Below are positions 19,851 to 28,370 of a stretch of DNA of 64,000 nt, piece by piece. A program made the position numbers and the translations under genes. Below the pieces are notes generated by a model. It worked only from the letters and a program-made list of their open reading frames with translations, was not told the origin of the DNA and ran no database searches. Within the stretch, counting starts at the first letter, position 1. Each line of letters opens with the position of its first letter. The DNA lies in the NCBI RefSeq assembly GCF_007856155.1, contig NZ_CP042266.1, positions 2,170,001 to 2,234,000 on the forward strand, given 5' to 3'. The stretch is from Streptomyces qinzhouensis (GTDB lineage: Bacteria > Actinomycetota > Actinomycetes > Streptomycetales > Streptomycetaceae).

Positions 19851-20759
19851 TCAGGCGGCGCGTTTCGGTACGGGGATCCTCATCAGGTCCTTGGCGACGG
19901 TCAATTCGCCCTCGTACCCGGCGGCCCGCGCCTGACGTTCGAACTCCCCGGCGTCCGCGTACCGCTGGGAGAAGTGGGTGAGGACCAGATGCCGTACGCC
20001 CGCGTCCCGGGCCACCCGGGCGGCCTGGCCCGCGGTCAGATGCCCGTGGTCGACGGCGAGCCGCTCGTCCTCGTCCAGGAAGGTGGACTCGATGACCAGC
20101 AGATCGCAGCCCGCCGCGAGCGCGTGGACGCCCTCGCACAGCCGGGTGTCCATGATGAAGGCGAACCGCTGTCCGCGCCGCTCCTCGCTGACCTCGGCGA
20201 GGGTGACCCCGCGGACGCTGCCCTCGCGCTGGAGCCGTCCGACGTCGGGGCCGCGGATCCCGTGCTCGGCCAGCCTCTCGGGCAGCATCCGGCGGCCGTC
20301 GGGCTCGGTCAGCCGGTAGCCGAAGGACTCGACGGGGTGGGACAGCCGGCGTGCTTCCAGGGTGTAGGCGGGGGTGGTGGCCAGCACTCCGTCGCCGGTG
20401 ACGGGCCCCTCCGCCAGGGAGACCGTCTCGCGGTAGGCGGTGGCGTACCGCAGCCGTTCGAAGAAGCGCCGGCCGCTCGCCGGGTAGTGCGCGGTGATCT
20501 CGTGCGGAACCCGGTCGAGGTTGATCCGCTGAATCACCCCGGCGAGACCGAGGGAGTGGTCACCGTGGAAGTGGGTGACGCAGATCCGGTTGATGTCATG
20601 GGCGGCGACCCCGGCGCGCAGCATCTGTCGCTGGGTGCCCTCGCCGGGGTCGAACAGCAGGCCCTCGGCGTCCCAGCGGAGCAGGTACCCGTTGTGGTTG
20701 CGGTGACGAGTGGGCACCTGGCTCGCCGTTCCGAGGACGACGAGTTCGCGTACGGACAC
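19851..20759 (-). CDS. rnz: Ribonuclease Z
   Basis: Metallo-beta-lactamase-fold endonuclease that trims tRNA 3' ends. The 302-aa protein (short form) has the metal motif [16 protein letters not shown] near residue 60, [10 protein letters not shown], and the family's later motifs [27 protein letters not shown] and [10 protein letters not shown]. The GTG at 20759 ([17 protein letters not shown]) matches the family start; the frame is open upstream but the extra residues are low-complexity. Confidence 0.95.
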   Translation of the reverse strand: MSVRELVVLGTASQVPTRHRNHNGYLLRWDAEGLLFDPGEGTQRQMLRAGVAAHDINRICVTHFHGDHSLGLAGVIQRINLDRVPHEITAHYPASGRRFFERLRYATAYRETVSLAEGPVTGDGVLATTPAYTLEARRLSHPVESFGYRLTEPDGRRMLPERLAEHGIRGPDVGRLQREGSVRGVTLAEVSEERRGQRFAFIMDTRLCEGVHALAAGCDLLVIESTFLDEDERLAVDHGHLTAGQAARVARDAGVRHLVLTHFSQRYADAGEFERQARAAGYEGELTVAKDLMRIPVPKRAA

Positions 20760-20820
20760 GTTGTACTGCCTGTTCTGTCTCTGTCTCTGTCGCTGCTGGT
20801 CGGGTGCGGTCGGCCCGCGG

Positions 20821-21180
20821 CTATCCGGGGGGCCAGGAGAGGCCGCGCCCGGCGAGCAGATGCGCATGGGCGTGGAAGACGGTCTGCCCGGCGCCGGCTC
20901 CGGTGTTGAAGACGATCCGGTAGCCGGACTCCTCGGCCTTCTCGTCAGCGGCCACCTGCCCGGCCTCGGCGAGCAGTTCGGCGGCGAGACCGGGCGCGGC
21001 GGCCGCGAGGGAAGCGGCGTCCGGATAGTGCGCCTTGGGAATCACCAGGACGTGCGTCGGCGCCTGCGGATTGATATCGCGGAACGCGACGACGTGCTCG
21101 GTCTCCCGGACCACGGTCGCGGGCACCTCCCCCGCCACGATCTTGCAGAACAGGCAGTCCGCCTGCGGTTCTCCCGCCAT
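20821..21180 (-). CDS. HIT-family (histidine triad) nucleotide-binding protein
   Basis: A 119-aa HINT-like protein. [16 protein letters not shown] opens the fold, [12 protein letters not shown] follows, and the triad is [15 protein letters not shown] (HxHxH). These proteins hydrolyse nucleoside phosphoramidates and aminoacyl adenylates. ATG 21180 gives normal length. It precedes rnz by 61 bp. Confidence 0.93.
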   Translation of the reverse strand: MAGEPQADCLFCKIVAGEVPATVVRETEHVVAFRDINPQAPTHVLVIPKAHYPDAASLAAAAPGLAAELLAEAGQVAADEKAEESGYRIVFNTGAGAGQTVFHAHAHLLAGRGLSWPPG

Positions 21181-21317
21181 GTCCGGGCTCCTCCTCGACT
21201 CCTGGACCGTACCGGCGGCGTCGGCCGTCGGCGCCTGCATCGTATCGACCGCGGGTCCGGGGGCACGGTCCGGGACCGGACCGCGCCCCCGGCCGGGAAG
21301 GGGCCGGGAAGAGGCCG

Positions 21318-21938
21318 TCAGTCGCCGCGGGTCACGGTCCTGGTGGCGGTGACCGTGACCGTCTCCGTTACCTTCACCGTCTTGGTGACGGTCGGCCGGG
21401 GGCGTTCGCCCGGGGTCCTGGTCGCCGGGGCACGGGAGCGGCCCTTGTCGCACTGTCCGAGATACCGCGCCTCGAAGACGAGCTTCCCGTCGACGCGGGC
21501 GTCGAGGTCGCCGCGGACGCAGGTGCCCGCGGTCTCGTCCGTGACCTTCCCCTTGAGGGCGATGGCCTGTCCGGTACGGGTCCGGCCCTCGCAGGCGACG
21601 GTCGCCGTCCCGGGGGCCGCGGACGGTCCCGCCGAGGATCCCGTACGGCCGCGCTCGCCCGGCACCGTCGCCGTACAGCTGAAACTGCGGATGTCGAAGC
21701 CGATCCGTTCCAGCGTGGCGCGCGCGGTGTGTTTGGTGGTCATCGCCACGGACGACGAGGAGAGCGTCCGGGATCCCCCCGGTTCGCAGGCCGTGGTGCC
21801 CGCCGCCGCGGCGACGACCGCCACCGCGGCGGCGACGGCCCGGAGCCGTACCGCCGTCGTACGGCCGACACCGCCGGCCCCGCCGATACCGCCCACCGGA
21901 CCGCCGTGAGGAGCCCGCCGGCCCCGAAGACCCTTCAT
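21318..21938 (-). CDS. Probable exported lipoprotein of unknown function
   Basis: A 206-aa protein with a basic N-terminus, an Ala/Val-rich hydrophobic stretch (about residues 31-48) and GTTACEPGG, a possible but imperfect lipobox with Cys 51. The mature part has further cysteines (RSFSCTATVPG, VACEGRTRTGQAIALKGKV, TCVRGDLDARVDG, YLGQCDKG) that could form two disulfides, a pattern seen in small actinobacterial envelope proteins such as the DUF4333 type. The C-terminus is a Thr/Val repeat. ATG 21938; upstream residues are not signal-like. No function can be assigned. Confidence 0.75.
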   Translation of the reverse strand: MKGLRGRRAPHGGPVGGIGGAGGVGRTTAVRLRAVAAAVAVVAAAAGTTACEPGGSRTLSSSSVAMTTKHTARATLERIGFDIRSFSCTATVPGERGRTGSSAGPSAAPGTATVACEGRTRTGQAIALKGKVTDETAGTCVRGDLDARVDGKLVFEARYLGQCDKGRSRAPATRTPGERPRPTVTKTVKVTETVTVTATRTVTRGD

Positions 21939-22025
21939 GCAGGGAAGCGTGGCACCGCGCGGCCGGGAGCAAAAGGCCGGTTGCGGCCAGAGCTCACCCG
22001 TACGGATCAAGGGTGTGCGGGCCGG

Positions 22026-22769
22026 TCAGGACCAGCGGCCGGTGCGGGTCAGCAGCAGGGCGGTCGCCGCCGTACCCGCGGTGGAGGTGCGGAGCACACT
22101 GCGGCCGAGGCGGTACGGACGGGCCCCCGCCGCCTCGAACAGGGCGATCTCCTCCGGCGACACCCCGCCTTCCGGTCCGACGACGATCACGACGGAGCCC
22201 GTGGCGGGCAGCGCGGCCGTGGCGAGGGGTTCGGCGCCCTCCTCATGGAGTACGGCGGCGAAGTCGGCCTCGGCGAGGAGTTCGGCGACCCGGCGGGTGG
22301 TGGCCGGTTCGGCGACCTCGGGGAAGCGCAGCCGGCGCGACTGCTTGCCCGCCTCGCGTGCGGTGGCCCGCCACTTCGCCAGTGCTTTGGCGCCCCGCTC
22401 GCCCCGCCACTGGGTGATGCAGCGGGCGGCGGACCAGGGCACGATCGCGTCGGTCCCGGTCTCCGTCATGGTCTCCACGGCGAGTTCGCCCCGGTCGCCC
22501 TTGGGCAGTGCCTGGACGACGGTGATCCGGGGCGCGGGCTCGGGCTCATCGGGGAACGAGACCGGCTCCACGACCAGTCGGTCCTTGCCCTCGGTGCGCA
22601 GGACCCGGCCCGCGGCGCCGCGGCCCCGGCCGTCGGTGAGAACGACGTCCTCACCGGGCTGAAGCCGTTTGACGGAGACGGCGTGCCGTCCTTCGGGGCC
22701 GTCCAGGACGAGGGGGGTGCCGAGGGCGGCGGCGTCGAGGGAGTCGACGACGAACACGGGCGCGGTCAT
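22026..22769 (-). CDS. rsmE: 16S rRNA m3U1498 methyltransferase RsmE
   Basis: SPOUT-class methyltransferase modifying U1498 of 16S rRNA, 247 aa. An N-terminal PUA-like domain (GPEGRHAVSVKRLQPGEDVVLTDG) precedes the knotted domain with VVQALPKGDRGELAVETMTETG, KWRATAREAGKQSRR and the SAM loop VVGPEGGVSPEEIALFEAAG, then LGRSVLRTSTAGTAA. Its ATG shares a base with the stop of the upstream nitronate monooxygenase (TGATG), indicating coupling. Confidence 0.95.
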   Translation of the reverse strand: MTAPVFVVDSLDAAALGTPLVLDGPEGRHAVSVKRLQPGEDVVLTDGRGRGAAGRVLRTEGKDRLVVEPVSFPDEPEPAPRITVVQALPKGDRGELAVETMTETGTDAIVPWSAARCITQWRGERGAKALAKWRATAREAGKQSRRLRFPEVAEPATTRRVAELLAEADFAAVLHEEGAEPLATAALPATGSVVIVVGPEGGVSPEEIALFEAAGARPYRLGRSVLRTSTAGTAATALLLTRTGRWS

Positions 22770-23962
22770 CAGGAGTCCTCCCGTCCGCCGACGGCCGCGG
22801 TACGGCCGGTTCCGGCGGGGCCGCCGTCCCCCGCCGGGTCCTCCTGGTCCTGCCAGGCGGTGTTCCGCTCCGCGGCCTCGGGCGGTTCGGAGCCCTGCCA
22901 GGCGGTGTGCTGCCATTCGGCGACCAGCGTGTCCACCAGGTCCGCCGCCGGCAGCGCACGGGCCATCCGGTGGCCCTGTCCGGCCCACAGCGCCATGCCC
23001 TGCGGGTCACCCGCCTGTGCCGCCGCCTTGCGCAGCCCGGTCGTCAGATGGTGCACCTCGGGGTAGGCGGCGGGGGCGTAGGGGCCGTGCTCGCGCAGGA
23101 AGCGGTTGACCAGTCCGCGGGCGGGCCGCCCGGTGAACGCGCGGGTCAGCTCGGTGCGGACGAAGAGCGGATTGGTCATCGCCTGCTTGTGCAGTGGATT
23201 CGCCCCGGACTCGGGGCAGACCAGGAACGCCGTGCCGAGCTGGGCCGCGCTCGCCCCGGCCGCCAGCACGGCCGCGATCTGGCTGCCCCGCATCAGCCCT
23301 CCGGTGGCGATGACCGGCAGATCGACGGCGTCCCGGACGAGCGCGATCAGGGTCAGCAGGCCGATGCCGGTGCCGTCCGCCGCCGGATCGTCGCGATGGG
23401 TGCCCTGATGGCCGCCCGCCTCGATGCCCTGGACGCAGACCGCGTCGGCGCCCGCCCACCGCGCGGCCTGGGCCTCGTCGGGCGTGGTGACGGTGACGAC
23501 GGTATAGGTGCCGGCCCGGGCGAAGGAGGCGAGCACCTCCGGGGCGGGGCAGCCGAAGGTGAAGGACACCACGGGTACCGGGTCGTCCCGCAGGATGGCC
23601 AGTTTGGCCTCGTAGCCGTCGTCCCGGCCGGACTCCGGATCCCCGAGCGGTGTGTCGTACCAGGTCGACTCGCCCGCGAGCTGCTGGCGGTAGACCTCGA
23701 CGGCGCTCGGGTCGGAGATCCGGGGCTGCGGCATGAACAGGTTGACCCCGAACGGCCGCGAGGTGAGCCCCCGGATCTGCTTGATCTCCTGGTACATCCC
23801 GTCGGTGGTCTTGTACCCGGCGGCGAGGAAACCGAGGCCGCCCGCTTCGGAGACGGCGGCCGCCAGGCGGGGGTTGGACGCCCCTCCGGCCATCGGCGCG
23901 GCGATCACGGGTTGCCGGAACAGATCGGACGGGGCGGGGGACCCGGAGGGCGCGGAGGACAT
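22769..23962 (-). CDS. Nitronate monooxygenase
   Basis: FMN-dependent oxygenase (2-nitropropane dioxygenase family), 397 aa, TIM barrel. Diagnostic segments are PVIAAPMAGGASNPRLAAAVSEAGGLGFLAAGY in pieces near residue 18-50, RPFGVNLFMP, VCVQGIEAGGHQGTHRDD (catalytic His region) and VIATGGLMRGSQIAAVLAAGASAAQLGTAFL in pieces (FMN phosphate site). It oxidises alkyl nitronates such as propionate-3-nitronate. The C-terminal 30 aa are low-complexity. It is coupled to rsmE. Confidence 0.92.
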   Translation of the reverse strand: MSSAPSGSPAPSDLFRQPVIAAPMAGGASNPRLAAAVSEAGGLGFLAAGYKTTDGMYQEIKQIRGLTSRPFGVNLFMPQPRISDPSAVEVYRQQLAGESTWYDTPLGDPESGRDDGYEAKLAILRDDPVPVVSFTFGCPAPEVLASFARAGTYTVVTVTTPDEAQAARWAGADAVCVQGIEAGGHQGTHRDDPAADGTGIGLLTLIALVRDAVDLPVIATGGLMRGSQIAAVLAAGASAAQLGTAFLVCPESGANPLHKQAMTNPLFVRTELTRAFTGRPARGLVNRFLREHGPYAPAAYPEVHHLTTGLRKAAAQAGDPQGMALWAGQGHRMARALPAADLVDTLVAEWQHTAWQGSEPPEAAERNTAWQDQEDPAGDGGPAGTGRTAAVGGREDS

Positions 23963-24059
23963 GCAGGCATCGTGCCACCTGCGTACGTCCGTGACGAAAC
24001 GGGCCCCGGGTATCGCACGCCGCGGTATCGGGCGAAAAGAGCCCGCGGCCGGGCGGGGT

Positions 24060-24091
24060 GGTTCTCGCGGCGGCCGGCCGCCGCGAGAACC
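24060..24091 (-). terminator. Perfect 32-bp palindrome after dnaJ
   Basis: GGTTCTCGCGGCGGCC is followed at once by its exact complement, giving a 16-bp stem with no spare loop, 15 nt after the dnaJ stop. It probably ends the hrcA-dnaJ transcript; there is no T tract. Confidence 0.7.
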
Positions 24092-24105
24092 GTACTCGGC
24101 ACGCC

Positions 24106-25242
24106 TCAGCGGCCGTTGAACGCGTCCTTCAGCCGGGAGAACAGGCCCTGCTGACCGGGCTGGAACTGCCCCTGCGGCCGCTCCTCGCCGCGCAGCTTCG
24201 CCAGCTCGCGCATCAGCCGCTCCTGCTCGGGGTCGAGCTTCATCGGCGTCGTCACCTCGACATGGACGATGAGGTCACCCCGGCCGCCGCCGCGCAGATG
24301 CGTCACACCACGGCCGTGCAGCGGAATCGACTGCCCGGACTGCGTACCGGGCCGGATGTCGACCTCCTCCATACCGTCGAGCGTCTCGAGCGGCACCTTG
24401 GTGCCGAGCGCGCCCGCCGTCATGGGGATGGTGACCGTGCAGTGCAGATCGTCACCCCGGCGCTGGAACACCGCGTGCGGCAGCTCGTGGATCTCGACGT
24501 ACAGATCCCCGGCGGGGCCGCCACCGGGGCCGACCTCGCCCTCACCGGCCAGCTGGATGCGGGTGCCGTTGTCGACACCTGCGGGGATCTTGACCGTCAG
24601 CGTACGGCGGGAGCGGACCCGGCCGTCGCCCGCGCACTCGGGGCACGGGGTCGGGACGACCGTACCGAAGCCCTGGCACTGCGGGCAGGGGCGGGACGTC
24701 ATGACCTGGCCCAGGAAGGACCGGGTGACCTGGGAGACCTCGCCCCGGCCGCGGCACATGTCGCAGGTCTGCGCCGAGGTGCCGGGCGCGGCGCCCTCAC
24801 CGGAGCAGGTGGTGCAGACGACGGCCGTGTCGACCTGGATTTCCTTGGTGGTGCCGAAGGCCGCCTCGTTGAGGTCGATCTCCAGCCGGATCATCGCGTC
24901 CTGGCCGCGCCGGGTGCGCGAACGCGGGCCGCGCTGGGACGCCGTACCGAAGAAGGCATCCATGATGTCCGAGAAGTTCCCGAAGCCACCGGCGCCGAAG
25001 CCGCCCGCGCCGCCGCCGCCCGACTGGGACAGCGGATCGCCGCCGAGGTCGTAGACCTGCTTCTTCTGCGGGTCCGACAGCACCTCGTAAGCGGCGTTGA
25101 TCTCCTTGAACCGCTCCTGGGTCTTCGGGTCCGGGTTCACATCCGGGTGGAGTTCCCGGGCAAGCCTGCGGAACGCCTTCTTGATCTCGTCCTGGGAGGC
25201 GTCGCGGCGCACGCCGAGTACGGCGTAGTAGTCCGTGGCCAC
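24106..25242 (-). CDS. dnaJ: Molecular chaperone DnaJ
   Basis: Hsp40 co-chaperone of DnaK, 378 aa. It has the J domain (residues 1-70) with HPD in ARELHPDVNPDPKT, a Gly/Phe-rich linker, a zinc domain with four CxxCxGxG repeats (CTTCSGEG, CDMCRGRG, CPQCQGFG, CPECAGDG; about 140-205), and the C-terminal peptide-binding domains. The GTG start follows the hrcA stop directly (TAAGTG). The hrcA pairing marks it as the heat-shock copy (often called dnaJ2 in Streptomyces). Control by CIRCE upstream of hrcA. Confidence 0.97.
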   Translation of the reverse strand: MATDYYAVLGVRRDASQDEIKKAFRRLARELHPDVNPDPKTQERFKEINAAYEVLSDPQKKQVYDLGGDPLSQSGGGGAGGFGAGGFGNFSDIMDAFFGTASQRGPRSRTRRGQDAMIRLEIDLNEAAFGTTKEIQVDTAVVCTTCSGEGAAPGTSAQTCDMCRGRGEVSQVTRSFLGQVMTSRPCPQCQGFGTVVPTPCPECAGDGRVRSRRTLTVKIPAGVDNGTRIQLAGEGEVGPGGGPAGDLYVEIHELPHAVFQRRGDDLHCTVTIPMTAGALGTKVPLETLDGMEEVDIRPGTQSGQSIPLHGRGVTHLRGGGRGDLIVHVEVTTPMKLDPEQERLMRELAKLRGEERPQGQFQPGQQGLFSRLKDAFNGR

Positions 25243-26274
25243 TTACGACTCCGCCAGGATCTGTCCGACGTAACGTGCCACTGCGCGTACCGCTCCCATC
25301 GTTCCGGGGTAGTCCATGCGGGTCGGTCCGACCACGCCGAGTTTGGCAACTGCCTCGTCGCCCGAACCGTAGCCCACGGTCACGACGGACGTTGCGTTGA
25401 GTCCCTCATGGGCGTTCTCGTGACCGATGCGCACGGTCACGCCCATGCCTCCGCCGGACTCCTTGGCCTCGCCGAGCAGCTTGAGGAGCACCACATGCTC
25501 CTCCAGCGCCTCCAGCACCGGCCTGATCATCAGGGGGAAGTCGTGTCCGAAGCGGGTGAGATTGGCGGTACCGCCGATCATCAGCCGCTCCTCGGTCTCC
25601 TCGACGAGGGTTTCGAGGAGGGTGGAGAGCACGGTGGAGACCGTGCCGCGGTCCTCCGGCTCGTCGAAGGATTCGGGGAGGTCCTGCACCAGCCGCGGCA
25701 CATCGGTGAACCGGCGGCCGACGACCCGGCTGTTGAGCCGGGCCCGCAGATCGGCGAGGGAGGCCTCGCCGAAGGGGGCGGGGCAGTCGATCATCCGCTG
25801 CTCGACCCGGCCGGTGTCGGTGATCAGGACGAGCATCAGCCGGGCGGGCGCCAGCGAGAGCAGTTCGACATGGCGGACCGTGGACCGGGTCAGCGAGGGG
25901 TACTGCACGATCGCGACCTGGCGGGTCAGCTGCGCCAGCAGCCGTACCGTACGCCCGACGACGTCGTCGAGGTCGACCGCGCCGTCGAGGAAGCTCTGGA
26001 TGGCCCGCCGCTCGGCCGCGGAGAGCGGCTTGACCCCGGCGAGCCGGTCGACGAAGAGGCGGTACCCCTTGTCGGTGGGGATGCGCCCGGCGCTGGTGTG
26101 CGGCTGGGCGATGAAGCCCTCCTCCTCCAGCACGGCCATATCGTTGCGGACGGTGGCCGGGGAGACGCCGAGCTGATGGCGCTCGGTGAGCGCCTTCGAG
26201 CCGACCGGCTCCTCGGTGCCGACATAGTCCTGGACGATGGCGCGCAGCACCTCGAGTCTGCGTTCGCTGAGCAT
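25243..26274 (-). CDS. hrcA: Heat-inducible transcription repressor HrcA
   Basis: Repressor that binds CIRCE with help from GroEL. The 343-aa protein begins [20 protein letters not shown], with the winged helix continuing [22 protein letters not shown] and [14 protein letters not shown]; the C-terminal half is the GAF-like HrcA domain ([15 protein letters not shown], later GGTANLTRF). The CIRCE site about 100 bp upstream makes the operon self-regulated. Confidence 0.97.
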   Translation of the reverse strand: MLSERRLEVLRAIVQDYVGTEEPVGSKALTERHQLGVSPATVRNDMAVLEEEGFIAQPHTSAGRIPTDKGYRLFVDRLAGVKPLSAAERRAIQSFLDGAVDLDDVVGRTVRLLAQLTRQVAIVQYPSLTRSTVRHVELLSLAPARLMLVLITDTGRVEQRMIDCPAPFGEASLADLRARLNSRVVGRRFTDVPRLVQDLPESFDEPEDRGTVSTVLSTLLETLVEETEERLMIGGTANLTRFGHDFPLMIRPVLEALEEHVVLLKLLGEAKESGGGMGVTVRIGHENAHEGLNATSVVTVGYGSGDEAVAKLGVVGPTRMDYPGTMGAVRAVARYVGQILAES

Positions 26275-26371
26275 CCCGCGCACCTCCAACTGTTTCGTCC
26301 GACCGCTCTGCCCGCCCTCGGCTCCCCGGGGCGGACGGACGGTGTCTCCGGATCGTTCCCCGGTGACCCAT

Positions 26372-26398
26372 CTGGCACTCCACATGCACGAGTGCCAA
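26372..26398 (-). promoter_or_regulatory. CIRCE operator
   Basis: Inverted repeat CTGGCACTC, nine-base spacer, GAGTGCCAA, upstream of hrcA-dnaJ. This is the HrcA operator layout (TTAGCACTC-N9-GAGTGCTAA) with the Streptomyces-type GGCACTC core; one position of the left arm departs from symmetry. Confidence 0.93.
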
Positions 26399-26570
26399 AT
26401 CTTCCCCGTGCCAGTGTACGGCTGCCCGGTACGGGCGGAGCAAGACGGCCGACAGGCGACCGGTCACGCTACCGTGTGCCCGCGCCGCCGTCGCCCCCCG
26501 ACTTCCCCCTGTTCGCCGCGGCCCGCCGGTGGCCCGCCGGTGGCGGAGGCCCTGGCGATAGCGTCCCGGT

Positions 26571-27296
26571 ATGGACATCGCTTGGGAAGACCACGGCTGG
26601 GAACGGCTGGCCGAGGGGGTGGGCCGGCGCCGGCTGCCCGGGTGGGACGCGACCTGCGGGCTGATCGCCGGCCGGGACGGCGCCCTGCTGTACGACACGG
26701 GCTCGACGCTCGCGGAGGGCGCCGAGCTGCGGGTCCAGGCGGAGGCGCTGCTGGGCGGCGGCCGCCGGGTGACGCATATCGCGCTCAGCCATCCGCACTT
26801 CGACCATGTCATGGGTACGGCGGCGTTCCCCGGCGCCGAGGTGTTCGGGGCGGTCGGCATGGACACGCTGCTGCCGAGGGACCGGGAGGAGCTGCGGGCG
26901 GACTCGGTGCGGTTCGGGGTGCCGGAGGAGGAGGCCGCGCGGTCGGCCCGGGCCCTGGTGGCGCCCGGGCACCCGGTCACCGGGGAACGGCTGCTCGACC
27001 TGGGTGGACGGCGGGTGCTGCTGGCGAACGTCGGGCCCGGGCATACCGGGCACGATCTCGCGGTCCTGGTGCCGGGCGAGCCCGAGGTGGTGTTCTGCGG
27101 GGATCTGGTGGAGGAGTCGGGCGAGCCGCAGGCGGGCCCGGACGCGATCGGCGCCCGCTGGCCGGCCGCCCTGGACCGGCTGCTGGCGCTGGGCGGGGAG
27201 ACCGCCGCCTATGTTCCGGGACACGGGGCCGTGGTCGGCGCGGCGTTCGTACGGGCGCAGCGCACCGCGCTGGCGGAGCGCTTCGGGGTGTCGTAG
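26571..27296 (+). CDS. MBL-fold metallo-hydrolase
   Basis: A 241-aa metallo-beta-lactamase-fold protein. SHPHFDHVMGTAAFPGAEVF carries HxHxDH (about residues 74-79), GPGHTGHDLAVLVPG supplies the next His, VVFCGDLVEESGEP the bridging Asp, and YVPGHGAVV the last His. The substrate is not identifiable. It lies head to tail with the DUF3097 gene, 9 bp apart, and is divergent from hrcA. Confidence 0.9.
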   Translation: MDIAWEDHGWERLAEGVGRRRLPGWDATCGLIAGRDGALLYDTGSTLAEGAELRVQAEALLGGGRRVTHIALSHPHFDHVMGTAAFPGAEVFGAVGMDTLLPRDREELRADSVRFGVPEEEAARSARALVAPGHPVTGERLLDLGGRRVLLANVGPGHTGHDLAVLVPGEPEVVFCGDLVEESGEPQAGPDAIGARWPAALDRLLALGGETAAYVPGHGAVVGAAFVRAQRTALAERFGVS

Positions 27297-27305
27297 CGTC
27301 GGCGG

Positions 27306-28121
27306 ATGCGCAGCTACAGCCCTGATCTGACCCCGCCGTGGAAGAAGCGGGCGCCGGTGCCGGAGGTGCCCGCCGACCCCTCGGACCCCGATCTGGTGGT
27401 GGAGGAGGTCACGACGGGTTTCTGCGGGGCCGTGGTGGGGTGCGAGGCGGGGACGGTGACGCTGGAGGACCGCTTCGGCAAGCACCGGGTGTTCCCGCTG
27501 GCGCCACGGGGCTTTCTGCTGGACGGCCGGGTCGTGACGCTGGTACGCCCGGGGGCCGGGGCCCCGGCCCGGCCGGCCCGCACGGCCTCCGGTTCGGTCG
27601 CGGTGCCGGGTGCGCGGGCCCGGGTGGCCCGGGCGGGCCGGATCTATGTGGAGGGCCGCCACGACGCCGAACTGGTGGAGAAGGTGTGGGGCGACGATCT
27701 GCGTATCGAGGGCGTGGTGGTGGAGTATCTGGCGGGCATCGACGATCTGCCCGCGATCGTCGAGGAGTTCGCCCCGGGTCCGGACGCCCGGCTGGGGGTC
27801 CTGGTGGACCATCTGGTGCCGGGGTCCAAGGAGTCCCGGATCGCGGCGTCGGTGACCGATCCGCAGGTGCTGGTGGTGGGACATCCGTACATCGACGTGT
27901 GGGGCGCGGTGAAGCCTTCGTCGCTGGGCATCGCCGGATGGCCGCGGGTGCCCCGGGGCGAGGACTGGAAGACGGGCGTCTGCCGCGCCCTGGGCTGGCC
28001 CGCCCACCCTGGCGCCGCCTGGCGGCACATCCTCTCCCATGTCCGCTCCTACAAGGACCTGGAGCCGGAGCTGCTGGGCCGGGTCGAGGAACTGATCGAC
28101 TTCGTGACGGCCCCGGAGTAG
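27306..28121 (+). CDS. DUF3097 family protein
   Basis: A conserved actinobacterial protein of 271 aa. The N-terminus (RSYSPDLTPPWKKRAPVPEVP) and the DUF3097 core are recognisable. The core, IYVEGRHDAELVEKVWGDDLR followed by LGVLVDHLVPGSKESRIA, has the EG-x2-DA ... D-H-x3-G-S-K-E layout of a Toprim-like metal site, so a nucleic-acid enzyme activity is possible (my inference). The C-terminus has WRHILSHVRSYKDLEPELLGRVEELIDFV. It follows the MBL gene by 9 bp and is probably co-transcribed. Confidence 0.88.
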   Translation: MRSYSPDLTPPWKKRAPVPEVPADPSDPDLVVEEVTTGFCGAVVGCEAGTVTLEDRFGKHRVFPLAPRGFLLDGRVVTLVRPGAGAPARPARTASGSVAVPGARARVARAGRIYVEGRHDAELVEKVWGDDLRIEGVVVEYLAGIDDLPAIVEEFAPGPDARLGVLVDHLVPGSKESRIAASVTDPQVLVVGHPYIDVWGAVKPSSLGIAGWPRVPRGEDWKTGVCRALGWPAHPGAAWRHILSHVRSYKDLEPELLGRVEELIDFVTAPE

Positions 28122-28144
28122 GCCGCCGGGCCGGGGACCGCCCG

Positions 28145-28294
28145 GCGGTCGAGGTCCGGTGCGGGCACGGGCGTAGGAGGCGGGCACGACGGGACCGCCC
28201 AGGCGGTCGACGTCCGGCACGGGCACGGGCGTAGGGGGGCGGGCGCGACGGGACCGACCGGCGGTCGACGTCCGGCACGGGCGTAGGGGCGGAC
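28145..28294. repeat. 58-bp tandem repeat, about 2.6 copies
   Basis: Copies start with GCGGTCGA at 28145, 28203 and 28261, exactly 58 bp apart. The third copy lacks a 6-bp GGGCAC step and ends early. It fills the gap between the converging DUF3097 and hemW genes. No ORF or hairpin terminator explains it. Confidence 0.85.
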
Positions 28295-28370
28295 GTGGGC
28301 GCAGGGGGCGGGTGCCGGTGCGGCGGCGGGCGCGAGCCGGTGCGGGTGCCCCGGGGCGGGTGGGTACGGC

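Noticed and set aside
24060..24091. Perfect palindrome read as a regulator operator
   Set aside because: It lies directly after dnaJ in a position typical of terminators, with no promoter nearby on the same strand.
28140..28300. CRISPR array at the 58-bp repeat
   Set aside because: The repeats are directly adjacent with no unique spacers, and there are no cas genes in the window.
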